A DNA stretch of 64,000 nt. Source: Methylosinus sp. H3A (GTDB lineage Bacteria; Pseudomonadota; Alphaproteobacteria; Rhizobiales; Beijerinckiaceae). Each line of letters begins with the position of its first letter. The first letter of the stretch is position 1. Positions 9,146 to 22,100 of the stretch are shown piece by piece. The DNA lies in NCBI RefSeq assembly GCF_015709455.1, contig NZ_JADNQW010000005.1, forward strand, positions 1,550,001 to 1,614,000, in the 5' to 3' direction. The notes under the pieces are model-generated. The model ran no database searches. It worked only from the letters and a program-made list of their open reading frames with translations, and was not told where the DNA came from. A program made the position numbers and the translations under genes.

Positions 9146-10393
9146 ATGACCCGCTCCAAGAAAGACATCAAACGCGTCGTCCTCGCCTATTCCGGCGGCC
9201 TCGACACCTCGATCATCCTCAAATGGCTGCAGACCACCTATGGCTGCGAGGTCGTGACCTTCACCGCCGACCTCGGCCAGGGCGAGGAGCTGGAGCCCGC
9301 CCGCGCCAAGGCCGAGCTGCTCGGCGTCAAGCCCGAGCATATTTTCATCGAGGATCTGCGCGAGGAGTTCGTCCGCGACTTCGTCTTTCCGATGTTCCGC
9401 GCCAATCCCCAATATGAGGGGCTCTATCTGCTCGGAACCTCGATCGCCCGCCCGCTCATCGCCAAGAAGCAGATCGAGATCGCCCGGCGCCTGGGCGCCG
9501 ACGCCGTCTGCCATGGCGCGACCGGCAAGGGCAATGATCAGGTCCGCTTCGAGCTCGGCTATTACGCGCTGGAGCCGGATATCACCGTCATCGCCCCGTG
9601 GCGCGAATGGGATTTGACCTCCCGCACCGCGCTCATCGATTTCGCGGAAAAGAACCAGATTCCGATCGCCAAGGACAAGCGCGGCGACGCGCCCTTCTCG
9701 GTCGACGCCAATCTCCTGCACACCTCCTCCGAGGGCAAGGTGCTGGAAGACCCGGCGCAGGAAGTGCCGGACTACGTCTATTCCCGCACCGTCGATCCCG
9801 AAAAGGCGCCCGACGTCCCGCAATATGTGACGATCGACTTCGAGAAGGGCGACGCCGTCGCCGTGGACGGCGAGGCGCTCTCGCCGGCCGCGCTGCTGAC
9901 CCGGCTCAACGAACTCGGCCGCGCCCATGGCGTCGGCCGGCTCGACCTCGTCGAGAACCGCTTCGTCGGCATCAAATCGCGCGGCATGTATGAGACTCCC
10001 GGCGGCGCCATTCTGCTCGTCGCCCATCGCGGCATCGAGAGCGTGACGCTGGACCGCGGCGCGGCGCATCTCAAAGACGAGCTCATGCCGAAATATGCCG
10101 AGCTGATCTACAACGGCTTCTGGTTCGCGCCGGAGCGGGAGATGCTGCAGGCGCTGATCGACAAGAGCCAGGAGCTCGTCACCGGCCGCGTGCGGCTGAA
10201 GCTCTACAAGGGGAGCGCCTGGGTCGTCGGCCGCGAGAGCCCCTATTCCCTCTATGACAAGGAGCTCGTCACCTTCGAGGAGGGCGCCGTCGCCTATGAC
10301 CATCGCGACGCCGAGGGTTTCATCAAGCTCAACGCCTTGCGCCTACGCACATTGGCCAAGCGCAGCGCCCGCGGCGCAAAGGAAAAGCCGTAG
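9146..10393 (+). CDS. argG: Argininosuccinate synthase
   Basis: Joins citrulline and aspartate with ATP to give argininosuccinate, the seventh step of arginine synthesis, in the cytoplasm. The ATP-pyrophosphatase loop AYSGGLDTS is at residues 14-22, and [27 protein letters not shown] and [11 protein letters not shown] are all conserved. The length of 415 residues is normal. An upstream in-frame ATG at 9107 would add 13 unconserved residues; the start at 9146 is preceded by AAAGAAGAAC. argD and argF lie 36 kb away in the same window, so the arginine genes are split. The Zur-like gene is divergent. Confidence 0.97.
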   Translation: MTRSKKDIKRVVLAYSGGLDTSIILKWLQTTYGCEVVTFTADLGQGEELEPARAKAELLGVKPEHIFIEDLREEFVRDFVFPMFRANPQYEGLYLLGTSIARPLIAKKQIEIARRLGADAVCHGATGKGNDQVRFELGYYALEPDITVIAPWREWDLTSRTALIDFAEKNQIPIAKDKRGDAPFSVDANLLHTSSEGKVLEDPAQEVPDYVYSRTVDPEKAPDVPQYVTIDFEKGDAVAVDGEALSPAALLTRLNELGRAHGVGRLDLVENRFVGIKSRGMYETPGGAILLVAHRGIESVTLDRGAAHLKDELMPKYAELIYNGFWFAPEREMLQALIDKSQELVTGRVRLKLYKGSAWVVGRESPYSLYDKELVTFEEGAVAYDHRDAEGFIKLNALRLRTLAKRSARGAKEKP

Positions 10394-10474
10394 CCTCCAC
10401 GACTTCGCCTCTGTGAAAACGAGAATTGGTCGCACTATATGAGCACATTCGGCTTCGCAACCGAGGCTGATCCG

Positions 10475-11848
10475 ATGCTGCGAACAATTCTCGCGGTGCT
10501 GATCGCCTGCCTCGTCCTCGTCGGCGCGGCGGCGACAGCCCATTATCTCTACAATCGACCGACGGAGCTGCGCGTCGCCGTCGCTCAGGGGACGCAGGAC
10601 TTCCGCCTGCTGACTGCGGCTGCGCAGGCCTTCTCCCACCAGCACGAGCAGGTGCGGCTGAAAGTTGTTCCGGTCGTCGATTCGGCGGCCGCCGCAGCCG
10701 CGCTCGAGCAGGGCTCGGCCGAGGTCGCCGTGGCGCGCAGCGACGCGCTGCCGCCCTCGGCGCAGGCGCTCGTCGTCCTGCATCGCAACGCCGCCGTGCT
10801 CGTCGCGCCGGGGGGCTCCAAGATCAAGCGCGTCGCCGATCTGCGCGGCAAAAGGATCGGCGTCGTCCAAGAGATCGCCGGCGCGCGCGGCAATCTCCGG
10901 CTGCTCGAGACAATCCTGGCTCAATATGACATTCTCGAGCGAAACTTCGCGACAGTCACGCTCCAGCCGGCGGAAGTCGAAACCGCGCTCCGCGCACGTA
11001 AGATCGACGCGGTCTTCCTCGTCGCCATTCCGCAGATCGGCCCGGCCAGCGACGTGATCCATCAGATCGTCGCCGCCGGCGACAAGAAGCCGCCGGTCTT
11101 TCTTCCCATCGCCGAGGCCAAGGCCATCGCCAAGCGCTATCCGACGCTGGAGGAGACCGAGATCGTCCATGGAGCCTTCGGCGGCGACCCGCCCCGCCCG
11201 GATCAGGCGCTCGAGACCACGAGCGTCGCTGTTCTTCTCGTCGGCCGGCCGTCGATTCCGGCGAATGTCGCCGGCGAGGTGACACGCCAATTCCTGACCC
11301 ATAGATCGATGATCGCCGCGCTCGCGCCGCTCGCAAATAATATGGAAGCGCCCTCCACCGACAAGGATTCGGCGGTCCCGGCGCATCAGGGCGCGATCGA
11401 CTTCATCGATGGCAACGAGCACGGCTTCTTCGATAAATACAGCGATTTCTTCTATCTCGGCGCGATGCTGGCGTCGCTGCTGGGCTCGGCGGCGGCGGCG
11501 CTCGCCAGCCGCATGAGGACGAAGACGCATGAGCGCTCCGAGCAGCTGATCGAGCGCCTGCTCGAGATCCTGCCCGCCGCCCGCGGCGCGCAGGATGTCG
11601 CCGAGCTCGACGGCTATGAGCGCGAGCTGGACCAGGCGCTGGTCAGCTCCGTCGCCGATCTGAGGTTGCGCAATATGGATGCGACCGCGCTCCATGTGGT
11701 CTCGCTGGCGCTGGATCAGGCTCGGCTCGCGATCCAGGAACGCCGCCGCGCGCTCTGCGAGGCGAAAGGGGAGCTGGCGAAAGGGGAGGCAGCGAAGGGG
11801 GAGGTGACCGCCTTTCCGGCGCTGCGCAAGATTCCGGCGGCGGAATAG
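10475..11848 (+). CDS. TAXI-family TRAP-type solute-binding protein with C-terminal membrane anchor
   Basis: A 457-residue protein with an N-terminal hydrophobic segment (LRTILAVLIACLVLVGAAATAHYLY), then a periplasmic binding domain of the TAXI family (about residues 40-300) with the periplasmic-binding-like stretches VVLHRNAAVLVAPGG and VADLRGKRIGVV. A second hydrophobic segment near residue 330 (FFYLGAMLASLLGSAAAALAS) is followed by a charged cytoplasmic tail. The start was set at 10475, preceded by GAGG; an alternative ATG is at 10440. No TRAP DctM/DctQ permease gene is adjacent, so this looks like a membrane-tethered sensor or orphan binding protein rather than a transport subunit. The ligand is unknown. 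Confidence 0.82.
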   Translation: MLRTILAVLIACLVLVGAAATAHYLYNRPTELRVAVAQGTQDFRLLTAAAQAFSHQHEQVRLKVVPVVDSAAAAAALEQGSAEVAVARSDALPPSAQALVVLHRNAAVLVAPGGSKIKRVADLRGKRIGVVQEIAGARGNLRLLETILAQYDILERNFATVTLQPAEVETALRARKIDAVFLVAIPQIGPASDVIHQIVAAGDKKPPVFLPIAEAKAIAKRYPTLEETEIVHGAFGGDPPRPDQALETTSVAVLLVGRPSIPANVAGEVTRQFLTHRSMIAALAPLANNMEAPSTDKDSAVPAHQGAIDFIDGNEHGFFDKYSDFFYLGAMLASLLGSAAAALASRMRTKTHERSEQLIERLLEILPAARGAQDVAELDGYERELDQALVSSVADLRLRNMDATALHVVSLALDQARLAIQERRRALCEAKGELAKGEAAKGEVTAFPALRKIPAAE

Positions 11849-11968
11849 GCCGGCGAAGAGCGAAGTCGCTGTGCGCCAGCGCACATTCGATCATGGCGCG
11901 GGCGCATAAGTCGATCGTGACGCGGAATTTTACCGCGAGATTTTTTTTCACGATCGATGGAGCGCGCG

Positions 11969-12889
11969 ATGTTCCGACCCACTGGACCCGGCAAGGTCGA
12001 GATCGACCAGTTTTTCAGCGGCGCCGGCATGTTGAAGGCCCTGCTCTATAATTTTGACTTCGACGACTTCGACAAGCGCAAATTTCGGCCGCTCAAGACA
12101 GAGCATCAGAAGTTTCTGTCGGAGCGCGTCGTGCCGCTTCTGGAGCGCAATCGCGGATTTGTCTGGATGACCGGCTCGGCGAGCCGCATCGGATCGAATG
12201 ACTGGAACATGGAAACCGCCATGGTCCGGGTGGGGACCGTCCAGGCCTTTCTGCTCGATCACGGCGTCGATGGAAACCAGATCGAGCCCAACGCCGTCGG
12301 CGAGGAAGAGGCGCAGACGCACGCGTTGGACGATGAGCGCGATCGCGGCGTCCGGCTCTGGATCATGCCCAAGCTCGAGGATGACCCGAGGCCGCCGAAG
12401 AAAGTCCCGCCCCGGCCGAAGGTCAGTCGAAAATTCCGGATCGCGATGGTGACCGCGATCTCCGCCTCGCACGCCTCCAGGCTGGCCAAATTCTCGCGGT
12501 TCAAGCTCGGCGGCGGCCCTTTGGTCGACTTCGCCGTCTTCACGGTCTGGGATATGACCAATAATATCGCCTGCATGTACGCCTATGTCGGCCTCGGGCT
12601 CGGCGTCGGACTTCCGTCCCTGCCCTCGGGATCCGTCACGACCCATGGGCCCTGGAACGATTTCACCACCGAAAAGCCGATGGCCGTCTGGCAATTCGGT
12701 CGATGGTCGCGCTTCACCACCGCGGGCGCCGGCAGCCACTCCGTCAATTGGATCACCATCGAGACCCCGAGAGGGATCGACAATGTCTATGAAAAGATCG
12801 ACACGGGCGTGACCTACGGCGTCGGAATGTCCTCCTCTGTCGGCGATTTCATCCGGGCCGCGCCGCCGGAGCGATTCTCCGGTCCGTGA
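11969..12889 (+). CDS. OmpA-like domain protein without a signal peptide
   Basis: A 306-residue protein of unknown function. Residues about 50-125 resemble the OmpA C-terminal fold: WMTGSASRIGSNDWNM, then MVRVGTVQAFLLDHGVDGNQI, and RDRGVRLWI at the end, matching the order of conserved blocks including the arginines. Unlike typical OmpA-family proteins there is no signal peptide or lipobox, and the C-terminal 160 residues are a glycine-rich domain I do not recognise. The ATG at 11969 has GGAG six bases upstream; an earlier ATG at 11957 overlaps that site. OmpA-like folds also occur in secretion-system effectors and associated proteins, which is one possible context, but no such genes are nearby. 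Confidence 0.7.
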   Translation: MFRPTGPGKVEIDQFFSGAGMLKALLYNFDFDDFDKRKFRPLKTEHQKFLSERVVPLLERNRGFVWMTGSASRIGSNDWNMETAMVRVGTVQAFLLDHGVDGNQIEPNAVGEEEAQTHALDDERDRGVRLWIMPKLEDDPRPPKKVPPRPKVSRKFRIAMVTAISASHASRLAKFSRFKLGGGPLVDFAVFTVWDMTNNIACMYAYVGLGLGVGLPSLPSGSVTTHGPWNDFTTEKPMAVWQFGRWSRFTTAGAGSHSVNWITIETPRGIDNVYEKIDTGVTYGVGMSSSVGDFIRAAPPERFSGP

Positions 12890-13079
12890 GGCGGACTTTC
12901 CTCTCCGGTCTCCGGCGGGGCCGCCGCACGGCGGAAGGTGGCCGCCGTCCTGCCGCCACGCTTCCCATTCGCGCCGCGCTCCTGTATGAGATGCCGCACT
13001 GCAAAAAGCCGCGGTCCGCCTCGCGCCCCGAAAGGAGCGCCGGGCCGCGCTTCGCCCGCGAACCGATCGGCCCTATCCC

Positions 13080-14900
<1,821 letters not shown>

Positions 14901-14908
14901 AGCTCGAC

Positions 14909-14949
14909 GCGCGCTTCCTTCTCCCGCCCGCGGGAAGAACGAAGCGCGC
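14909..14949. terminator. Bidirectional hairpin between typA and otsA
   Basis: Outer arms GCGCGCTTC and GAAGCGCGC with an inner CTCCCGC/GCGGGAAG arm form one long stem between two convergent genes. No long U tract is present on either side, so Rho-independent efficiency is uncertain. Confidence 0.6.
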
Positions 14950-14952
14950 TCG

Positions 14953-16341
14953 TCACGCCGCGAGCGGCATGCGGCAGGCGCTGAGCGCGCGCAAAAAACC
15001 ATCCATCCAATTGAAGGAATCATGCTTGCGCACGCGTGTCAGCAGCGCGGCGTGGCGCTCCTTGCGCTCGGCCAGCGGCATCACGATCGCCTTCTGCATC
15101 GCATTGGCGACCTCATCGGCGTCGTAAGGGTTGACGATCAACGCCTCTTGCAGCTCCTCCGCCGCGCCGGCGAAGCGCGACAGCACCAGCACGCCAGGAT
15201 TTTCCGCATCCTGCGCGACGACATATTCCTTGGCGACGAGATTCATTCCGTCGCGCAGCGGCGTCACCAGCCCCACTTGTGAGCCGCGATAGAGCGCCGC
15301 CAGCGTGTCGCGATCGACGCGGCGATGCAGATAGCGCACAGGCGTCCAGTCGAAATCGCCGAACTGCCCGTTGATCTCACCGGACAGCGCCTCCAGCTCG
15401 TGGCGTATGTCGGCATAGGCCTGCACATCCTCGCGCGTCGGCGGCGCGATCTGCATCAGCGTCACCGCCTTGCAATTCTGCGGATAGATCTCGAGCAGAC
15501 GCTTGAAGGAGCGCAGGCGATCCGGCAGGCCCTTGGTGTAGTCGAGCCGATCGACGCCAATCACATTTATGCGCGGCTCGCCGGCGCGATGCAGGCGCTG
15601 AATGCGCTTGGCCGCGCTCGGGCTCTCGGCCATGGCGGCGAAGGAATCGACGTCTATGCCGACCGGAAACACCGAGGCCGTCACCGTCTTGCCGCCGACG
15701 CGGACGAGGTCCGGGGTCAGCATCTCGCCCTGCATGAAGTCGCACATGAAGCGGAAGAAATTCGCCTGATCCGCCTTCGTCTGAAAGCCGATGAGATCAT
15801 ATTCGACGAGCGCGTTCATCAACCATTCGTGCTCGGGCATGGCGACGAGCACGTCGGGCGGTGGAAACGGAATGTGAAGAAAAAAGCCGATGCGATTGGA
15901 GACGCCGCGCTCGCGCAGCCCGGCGCCGAGCGGAATGAAGTGATAGTCATGCACCCAAACGAGATCATTGCTCCTCAACATGGGCGCGAGCTTCTCGGCG
16001 AAGCGATCGTTGACGCGGCGATAACCGTCGATCGCCTCCTGCGCGAAGCGGGCGAGATCGAGCCTGCAGTGATGCACGGGCCAGAGCGCCGCATTGGCGA
16101 AGCCGAGATAATAATCGCGATAGTCACGCTCGCTGAGCGGCATGGTCGCGAGCGTCAGCTCGTCGAATTTGACGCAGGATACGTCGATCTCGGCGTCGTC
16201 GGCCACGATCTCGCCATTCCAGCCGAACCACATGCCGCCGCGCTTGCGCAGAGCGTCGAGAATGCATACCGCGAGGCCGCCGGCGGCCTGGCTGCAGCCG
16301 GGGTCGGCGACGCGATTGGAGACGACGACGAGGCGTTTCAT
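14953..16341 (-). CDS. otsA: Alpha,alpha-trehalose-phosphate synthase
   Basis: Transfers glucose from UDP-glucose to glucose-6-phosphate to make trehalose-6-phosphate, a GT20 enzyme. Visible motifs are VVVSNRV at the N-terminus, [42 protein letters not shown] and [14 protein letters not shown]. The start at 16341 gives 462 residues, the family norm; the open frame upstream has no similarity. The ATG overlaps the stop of the GH15 gene in an ATGA, so it is the last gene of the coupled operon otsB-GH15-otsA. The product supports osmotic and desiccation tolerance. Confidence 0.96.
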   Translation of the reverse strand: MKRLVVVSNRVADPGCSQAAGGLAVCILDALRKRGGMWFGWNGEIVADDAEIDVSCVKFDELTLATMPLSERDYRDYYLGFANAALWPVHHCRLDLARFAQEAIDGYRRVNDRFAEKLAPMLRSNDLVWVHDYHFIPLGAGLRERGVSNRIGFFLHIPFPPPDVLVAMPEHEWLMNALVEYDLIGFQTKADQANFFRFMCDFMQGEMLTPDLVRVGGKTVTASVFPVGIDVDSFAAMAESPSAAKRIQRLHRAGEPRINVIGVDRLDYTKGLPDRLRSFKRLLEIYPQNCKAVTLMQIAPPTREDVQAYADIRHELEALSGEINGQFGDFDWTPVRYLHRRVDRDTLAALYRGSQVGLVTPLRDGMNLVAKEYVVAQDAENPGVLVLSRFAGAAEELQEALIVNPYDADEVANAMQKAIVMPLAERKERHAALLTRVRKHDSFNWMDGFLRALSACRMPLAA

Positions 16342-18152
16342 ATGGCTTTCTCCCAAGAACGCGACAGCCTCATGGCGCAGTTGATGATGCCGACCATGGA
16401 ATAGGTCTGCGGATAGTTTCCCCAGGCTTCGCCGGTTTTGACGTCTATGTCCTCGGACATCATGCCGAGTCGATTGCGCTGTGCGAGCAGCGCCTCGAAA
16501 TACTCCCGCGCCTCCTCGCGCCGACCCATGCGCGCGAGCGCGTCGATGCGCCAGAAGGAGCAAGTGGTGAAGGCGGTGGTCGGCTCGCCGAAATCGTCGG
16601 CCGCCTCATAGCGCATCATATGCGCGCCGCGGCCGAGCGCGGATTCGATGCGCTCCAGCGTCGAGACCATGCGTGGATCATTGGCGTCGATGAAGCCGAC
16701 CTCGATCATCAGCAGCACGCCCGCGTCGAGATGTTCTCCGTCGAGCGATTCGACGAAGGCCTGGCGCTTTTGCGACCAGGCCCTCTCGAGAATCACCTGC
16801 TTGATGCGCTCGGCCTCCACGCGCCAGTCGCGGGCGCGCTCAGGCTCGCCGATGTAATCGGCGATGCGGGCGAGGCGATCGGCCGCCGCCCAGCACATGA
16901 GGCTCGATGTCGTATGCACGCGCGCGCGCGAGCGCAGCTCCCACATTCCGGCGTCCGGCTTGTCGTAGCAGGCGAGCGCCTGTCGGCCCATATCCTCGAG
17001 GCGCAGGAAATCCATGCGCGTCGGCGGAGACAAGAGACGTCGGTCGAGGAAGGCCTGCGCGACGCCGAGAATGACATTGCCGTAGGAATCGTGCTGGAAG
17101 TGCTGATAGGCCTGATTGCCGACGCGCACCGGCCCCATGCCGCGATAGCCGGGCAGATTGGGAATGATGCGCTCGGTGAGCTCCGATTCGAGGCCGAGGC
17201 CATAGACCGGCTGAATATGCGAGCCTGCAGCCGAGGCCACGACATTCATCAGCCAATCGAAATAATTCTCCATCTTGCGCATGGCCGCCATGCGATTGAG
17301 CGCGCGCACGACGAAATAGGCGTCGCGCACCCAGCAATAGCGATAATCCCAATTGCGCTGCGTGTCCGGCGCCTCCGGAATGCTCGTCGTCAGAGCCGCG
17401 ACGATGGCGCCGGTCGTCTCATAGGTGCAGAGCTTCAGCGTGATCGCTGCGCGGATCACCGCGCTCTGCCATTCGAAAGGAATGGCGAGCCGATGCACCC
17501 AATGCCGCCAATAGTCGCGCGTGCGCTCCTCGAAATTGCGCGCCGTATGCGCTATGCCTTCCGTCAGCGTCTCATCCGGGCCGAGCACGAGATCGACCGA
17601 ATTGCTGAGATTGAACAGCGTCTCCTCGGCGATATAGTCGATCGGCGCATTGGTGGTGAGACGCAGCACCGTATGCGGTCCGACATACCGAATGTGATGC
17701 GAGCCGAAGGTGAGCGTCGGAACCGCCGATCCATAACCGAAGCGTGGCCGCACGCGGATGCGGATGCGCGGCGTGCCGGAGACGGGCGTCAGCCGGCGGA
17801 TCAGCATATGCGGATGATAGAGCCGGTCGCGCCAGAAGAATCGCGGCGCGAAATCGGTGACGCGCACGGAGCCCTGCTTGCCATGCAGCACGGTCTCGAG
17901 AATGGCCGTGTTGCCGCTATATTCCTGCTCGCTATGGACGCGATCCTCGAGATCGACGGCGAAGAAGCCGCCATCCTCCATGTCCGGCGGCGAGCCGAGC
18001 AGGCTGTGGAACACGGGATCGCCGTCGAAGCGCGGCAGGCAGCACCAGACGACGCTGGCGTCGCGATCGATGAGCGCGGCGAAGGCGCAATTGCCGACGA
18101 CGCCGAGCTCGAGATCGCTGATTTTTCGTTCGTTCTGTTGCGCGTCGCTCAT
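16338..18152 (-). CDS. Glycoside hydrolase family 15 protein (glucoamylase- or trehalase-like)
   Basis: A 604-residue GH15 enzyme. It starts ISDLELGVVGNCAFAALID, has the N-terminal beta-sandwich domain, and the catalytic toroid with NWDYRYCWVRDAYF, the signature of bacterial GH15. Members are glucoamylases, glucodextranases or, in mycobacteria and relatives, trehalases; sequence alone cannot decide. No signal peptide, so it is cytoplasmic. It is fused into the trehalose operon by ATGA overlaps at both ends (with otsB upstream, otsA downstream), which argues for a role in trehalose or glucan turnover. Confidence 0.92.
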   Translation of the reverse strand: MSDAQQNERKISDLELGVVGNCAFAALIDRDASVVWCCLPRFDGDPVFHSLLGSPPDMEDGGFFAVDLEDRVHSEQEYSGNTAILETVLHGKQGSVRVTDFAPRFFWRDRLYHPHMLIRRLTPVSGTPRIRIRVRPRFGYGSAVPTLTFGSHHIRYVGPHTVLRLTTNAPIDYIAEETLFNLSNSVDLVLGPDETLTEGIAHTARNFEERTRDYWRHWVHRLAIPFEWQSAVIRAAITLKLCTYETTGAIVAALTTSIPEAPDTQRNWDYRYCWVRDAYFVVRALNRMAAMRKMENYFDWLMNVVASAAGSHIQPVYGLGLESELTERIIPNLPGYRGMGPVRVGNQAYQHFQHDSYGNVILGVAQAFLDRRLLSPPTRMDFLRLEDMGRQALACYDKPDAGMWELRSRARVHTTSSLMCWAAADRLARIADYIGEPERARDWRVEAERIKQVILERAWSQKRQAFVESLDGEHLDAGVLLMIEVGFIDANDPRMVSTLERIESALGRGAHMMRYEAADDFGEPTTAFTTCSFWRIDALARMGRREEAREYFEALLAQRNRLGMMSEDIDVKTGEAWGNYPQTYSMVGIINCAMRLSRSWEKAI

Positions 18153-18898
18153 CTCGCGCGCTCCGCTTGCGATGCGCGCGCGAGCTCGGCGAGCCATCGA
18201 TGCAATTCGCGCAGATCCGCGGCCCTGTAGCGCGCCAGAGTGGCGCTTCTCCCCACTTTGATGGAAAGACCGCCCAATGCGTTGACGGCGGCGAAGGCGA
18301 CTTCATCCGTCACATCGTCGCCGGCGAAAATAGGTTTGCGGCCGCGGAACGGCTCTTCCTTCAAAAAAGCCTCGATGACGTCGCCCTTGTCGCCGCCCTG
18401 CAGGCGAATTTCGAAGACCATTTTTCCGGGCAGTATCTCGACGTCGGGGCGCTCGCGCGCCGCGCGCTCGGCGACGGCCCGGCATTTGGCCTCGAGCTCG
18501 GGCCGTAGACGGTAATGCAGCGCGACGGCGCCGGTCTTTCGCTCGACGATGACGCCGGGCTCGCGACCGAGCTCCACCTCGATCGCGCGAATGACGGAGT
18601 CGAGATCGGCGGAAGGCTCGCCCGTGCGATGCATGCGCCCGGCGGCGTCGCGTCGCTGCAATCCATGCACGCCCGCCACCGGTAGCGTGAGCGGACTCAG
18701 CAGCGCATCGATAACCGCGATATCCCGGCCCGAGACGACGGCGACAGCGTCGCCCGCAGCGCGCCGCAGCGCGTCGAGAAGCGCGATCGTCGCCGCATCG
18801 ACCCGCACCGCATCCGGCCGCTCGGCGATTTCCGCGACAGTGCCGTCGAGATCGAGAAATAGCGCGAAGCGGCCGATATCGTCGACATTGGGCAGCAT
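18149..18898 (-). CDS. otsB: Trehalose-6-phosphate phosphatase
   Basis: A HAD-superfamily phosphatase that removes phosphate from trehalose-6-phosphate. Motif I is FLDLDGTVAEIA with the nucleophile aspartate, motif II VVSGRD, motif III GDDVTDE; GVHGLQRRD and EILPGKMVFEI are family-specific. The start at 18898 (MLPNVDDIGRF) is downstream of a GGGGAG; longer in-frame starts up to 19057 exist but add residues unlike the family. It is the first gene of the operon, with an ATGA junction to GH15. It diverges from putA. Confidence 0.94.
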   Translation of the reverse strand: MLPNVDDIGRFALFLDLDGTVAEIAERPDAVRVDAATIALLDALRRAAGDAVAVVSGRDIAVIDALLSPLTLPVAGVHGLQRRDAAGRMHRTGEPSADLDSVIRAIEVELGREPGVIVERKTGAVALHYRLRPELEAKCRAVAERAARERPDVEILPGKMVFEIRLQGGDKGDVIEAFLKEEPFRGRKPIFAGDDVTDEVAFAAVNALGGLSIKVGRSATLARYRAADLRELHRWLAELARASQAERAR

Positions 18899-19144
18899 TA
18901 TTCGAGCGTCTCCCCTTGGCCGCATCTTGCCGCGGCGACCCGCTATGCTCATTTCGTTTGCTAGGAACGGCGACGTTCGCGCCGGTTCGCGCACGTCGCG
19001 ACCCCGTGTTCCCGCCCTCGCTTGTGAAACAACTATGGACGACTTCCTCGTTTTCAATGACGATGTCCGACATCGTGACGGCGACGCTCGCGTTTATGTC
19101 TCCTCGAGCTCGGCCGGCGATCGCCGTCGTTCAGGATGAACCCG

Positions 19145-22100
19145 ATGCCGGGACTGGCCCCGTTTCACGCGCCTTATTCTCCCGCCGATGAGCAGATCGC
19201 GGCGCATCTTTTGTCGGCGCCTGTCGATGCGGAGCGGAGCGCGCGCGTCGAGCCGCTCGCGCGGCGCCTGCTCGCGGCCGTGCGCGCGCCGAAGGGCGCG
19301 GCGAATGTCGAGCGGCTGCTGCAGGAATATTCGTTGTCGACGCGCGAGGGACTCGCGCTGATGGCGCTGGCCGAATCGCTCTTGCGCGTCCCCGACGATT
19401 CGACGCTGGATATGCTCATCGTCGACAAGCTCGCCGCTGGCGCCTTCGATCGCCACGCGCCCGCCTCCGACGCATTGCTGGTGCAGGCGGCGGCCTTCGC
19501 GCTCGGATTGTCGACGAAGATTTTCGCCGCGGAGGAGACGCCGCGCGGGCTCGTCGCGCAAGCCGCGCGGCGGCTCGGTATGCCGGCGTTGCGCGGCGCC
19601 GCGCGACAGGCGATGAAGCTGATGGGCGGTCATTTCGTGCTCGGCGAAACGATCGACGAAGCGCTCGCGCGCGCCGCCGCGCATGACGCGCGTCGCTGGC
19701 GCTATTCCTTCGATATGCTGGGCGAGGGCGCGCGCAGCGGCGCGGACGCCGATCGCTATTTCGCATCCTATGCCGCAGCGATCGCGGCCATAGGCGCAAA
19801 GGCCGGAGCGTGCGCGCTTCCCGAGCGGCCGGGCGTCTCCGTCAAGCTGTCTGCGTTGCATCCGCGCTTCGAGCCTTTGTCGCGCGAGCGCGTGCTGCGC
19901 GAGCTCACGCCGCGTCTCGTCGAGCTGGCGCGTCTCGCCAAGCGTCATGATCTCGTCTTCACCGTCGACGCCGAGGAGGCCGATCGTCTCGAGTTGTCGC
20001 TCGACGTCATCGACGCCGCCGTCGCCGATCCCTCGCTCGCCGGCTGGGAGGGTTTCGGTCTCGCGATTCAGGCCTATCAGAAGCGCGCCGCCGCGGTGAT
20101 CGATCATGTCGAGGCGCTGGCCGAGGCGCATGATCGGCGCTTCATGGTCCGCCTCGTCAAAGGCGCCTATTGGGACACGGAAGTGAAGCGCGCGCAGGAG
20201 CGCGGCCTCGCCGATTATCCGGTCTTCACACGCAAGGCGATGACGGATTTGAACTACATCGCTTGCGCCGATCGTCTGCTCCAGGCGCCGCGCATCTTCC
20301 CGCAATTCGCGACGCATAATGCGCTGACCGTGGCGACGATCGTCGAACGTGCGGGCGACGCCTCGGCCTATGAATTCCAACGTCTGCACGGCATGGGCGA
20401 GGAGCTTTTCGAGGCGCTGCTCGACGAGGAGAAAAGCGCCGGCTGCCGCGTCTATGCGCCGGTCGGCCCGCATCGCGATCTGCTTGCCTATCTTGTGCGG
20501 CGCCTCATCGAGAACGGCGCCAATTCCTCCTTCGTCGCGCGCGCAGCCGACGCTTCGGCGCCGGAGGGCGAATTGCTCGCGTCGCCGCGCGCGATCATCG
20601 GCGAGGCTTCGCGCGCCCGCCATTCACGCCTGCCGCCGCCGGCCGATCTCTATCGTCCGTTGCGCGCCAATTCGAGAGGCGTCGAATTCGGCGATCGCCA
20701 AGCGCTCGCCGCGCTGCTCGCGGAGCGAGACGCGGCGCGCGCTCCCGCTCCGACGGCGGCGCCGTCTTCCGGACACAGCAGCGTCGCCCCGTGCGACTTG
20801 CGCTCGCCGATCGACGATTCGCTCATCGGCTCCGTCACCGAGGCCGATGCGGACGCCGCGCGCGCCGCAATGACGACAGCCGCGCGCGCCTTTCCGGCAT
20901 GGGAGGCGACGCCGGTCGAAACGCGCGCGACGATCATCGAGCGCGCGGCCGATCTCGTCGAGGCGCGGCGCGGACGGCTCATCGCGCTGCTGCAGGAGGA
21001 GGGCGGCAAGACGCTCGACGACGCGCTCGCCGAAGTGCGCGAGGCGGCCGATCTCTGCCGCTATTACGCGGGCCAGGCGCGGCTCGTTTGCGAGGAGGAG
21101 ACGCTGCCCGGACCGACGGGAGAGGACAATCGCCTGTGTCGCCGCGGGCGCGGCGTGTTCGTCTGCATCTCGCCGTGGAATTTTCCGCTGGCGATTTTTC
21201 TCGGCCAGATCGCGGCGGCGCTCGTCACCGGCAACGCCGCTGTCGCCAAGCCGGCGGAGCAGACGCCGCTCGTCGCGCAGGAGGCCGTCGCGCTTCTGCT
21301 CGAGGCCGGCGTTCCGCATGGGGCTCTGCAATATGTCCCCGGCGATGGCGCGATCGGCGCCGAGCTCGTCGCGCATGAGCATGTCGCCGGCGTCGTCTTC
21401 ACCGGCTCGACCGAGGCCGCGCAATCCATTCATCGCGCGCTCGCGGCGTCGAGCGGCCCCATCGTTCCGCTCATCGCCGAGACCGGCGGCGTCAACGCCA
21501 TGATCGTCGATTCTACGGCTCTGCTCGAGCAGGTCGTCGACGACGTTCTCATCTCCGCCTTTCGCTCCGCCGGCCAGCGCTGCTCGGCGTTGCGGCTGCT
21601 CTGTGTGCAGGAGGACATAGCCGAGGCCGCGCTCGCGCTGCTGATCGGCGCGGTAGAGGAGCTCCGCGTCGGCGATCCGCGTGCGCTTTCCACTCACATC
21701 GGTCCTGTCATCGACGCGCGAGCGAAAGCGCAGCTCGAGGAGTATCTCGCGCTTCGTCGCGCGCAGGGCCGCGTGCTCTACGCCGGAGAAGCGCCGCCGC
21801 GCGGCAGCTTCGTCGCGCCGCATATCGTTCGTCTCGATCGCGCCGGCGATCTACGCGCGGAGACTTTCGGCCCCGTACTCCACGTCGCCACTTGGCGAGC
21901 GCGAGACGAAAAGGATTTTTTAAGGCTCGTCGAAGAAATAGCGGCGAATGGATTCGGCCTCACAATGGGGCTGCACACGCGCATAGAGGCGCGCATAGGC
22001 GCTCTCGCGGGAGCGACGCCGGCCGGCAATCTCTATGTCAATCGCAATATGATCGGCGCCGTGGTGGGCAGCCAGCCTTTCGGCGGATCGCGCATGAGCG

